Assembly (NCBI GenBank): GCA_016783825.1
Contig: JADHVV010000005.1
Span: forward strand, 1 to 56,834
Length of the DNA: 56,834 bases
From: Candidatus Zhuqueibacterota bacterium
Lineage (GTDB): Bacteria; Zhuqueibacterota; Zhuqueibacteria; Thermofontimicrobiales; Thermofontimicrobiaceae
Direction of reading: 5' to 3'
Shown here: positions 56,571 through 56,834 of the stretch, one piece after another
Numbering within the stretch: the first letter of the stretch is position 1
How the letters are laid out: the number at the start of each line of letters is the position of its first letter
The notes under the pieces: model-generated
Seen by the model: only the letters and a program-made list of their open reading frames with translations
What the model was told of the DNA's origin: nothing
The model's database searches: none
Position numbers and translations under genes: made by a program

Positions 56571-56834
56571 TTTTTATTAACAAACAGATGCTAACATATT
56601 AAATTACCATAACGCACTAAAGTGCAGGCGAAGGCTGAGGCGAAGGCGAAGGAAAAAAAAGAATATCCTTGAATCTTATACCTTGCTTCGCCTTTGCCTT
56701 CGCCTCAGCCTTTTCGTTGTAATAGTAATTGATCTTTATTAAAAAACTTTTGCATAAAAAACAAAGATTCAACTGGTAATACTATAACGCACTAAAGTGC
56801 AGGCGAAGGCTGAGGCGAAGGCGAAGGAAAAAAA

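Noticed and set aside
1-56834. tRNA, rRNA or phage structural genes
   Set aside because: None recognised by eye; a covariance-model search (tRNAscan-SE, Rfam) would be needed to exclude small RNAs.

Overview
The window looks like a bacterial chromosomal region from an AT-rich, possibly uncultured lineage; I cannot assign taxonomy from sequence alone. It has five main blocks. (1) Uronate/EPS block, ~1-12.8 kb: N-terminus of a Na+/solute symporter, uronate isomerase (uxaC), galU, a kinase strikingly like plant glucuronokinase, a second GHMP (galactokinase-like) kinase, dinB, then exopolysaccharide genes including a flippase, a deacetylase-like protein and a D-glucuronyl C5-epimerase-like protein. 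(2) Repeat-rich region, ~15.5-18 kb: several palindromic repeats, a deleted IS200-like transposase remnant, and a small cluster of antitoxin-like genes without toxins. (3) Minus-strand redox cluster, ~18.2-32.9 kb: fumarate-reductase-like flavoprotein, ferredoxins, a 7-CXXCH cytochrome, a CISM molybdoenzyme (A/B/C subunits) and three related membrane Fe-S proteins. Toxin-antitoxin modules sit between them, and a duplicated-repeat transporter lies upstream. (4) Minus-strand export block, ~35.8-43.3 kb: STAS protein, two MacB-like permeases, ATPase, HlyD-like adaptor, TolC-like protein and Yip1 protein. (5) Plus-strand block, ~43.9-56.5 kb: a candidate TGA/Sec-containing mini-protein, thioredoxin-fold lipoprotein, NagB-PIG-L fusion, GxxExxY protein, polyprenyl synthetase, apbE, UDP-glucuronate decarboxylase-like protein, GT9, rsfS and argS. 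Most intergenic gaps carry distinct dispersed palindromic repeats. The items I consider most worth follow-up are the candidate selenoprotein at 44178-44342, the plant-type glucuronokinase/uronate salvage set, the Fe-S paralog/TA alternation (including one paralog whose C-terminus is encoded by a dispersed repeat), a 50-aa microprotein matching the C-terminal hairpin of the neighbouring transporter, and a MITE-like element with 11-bp direct repeats. All assignments come from reading motifs by eye; no database search was run.
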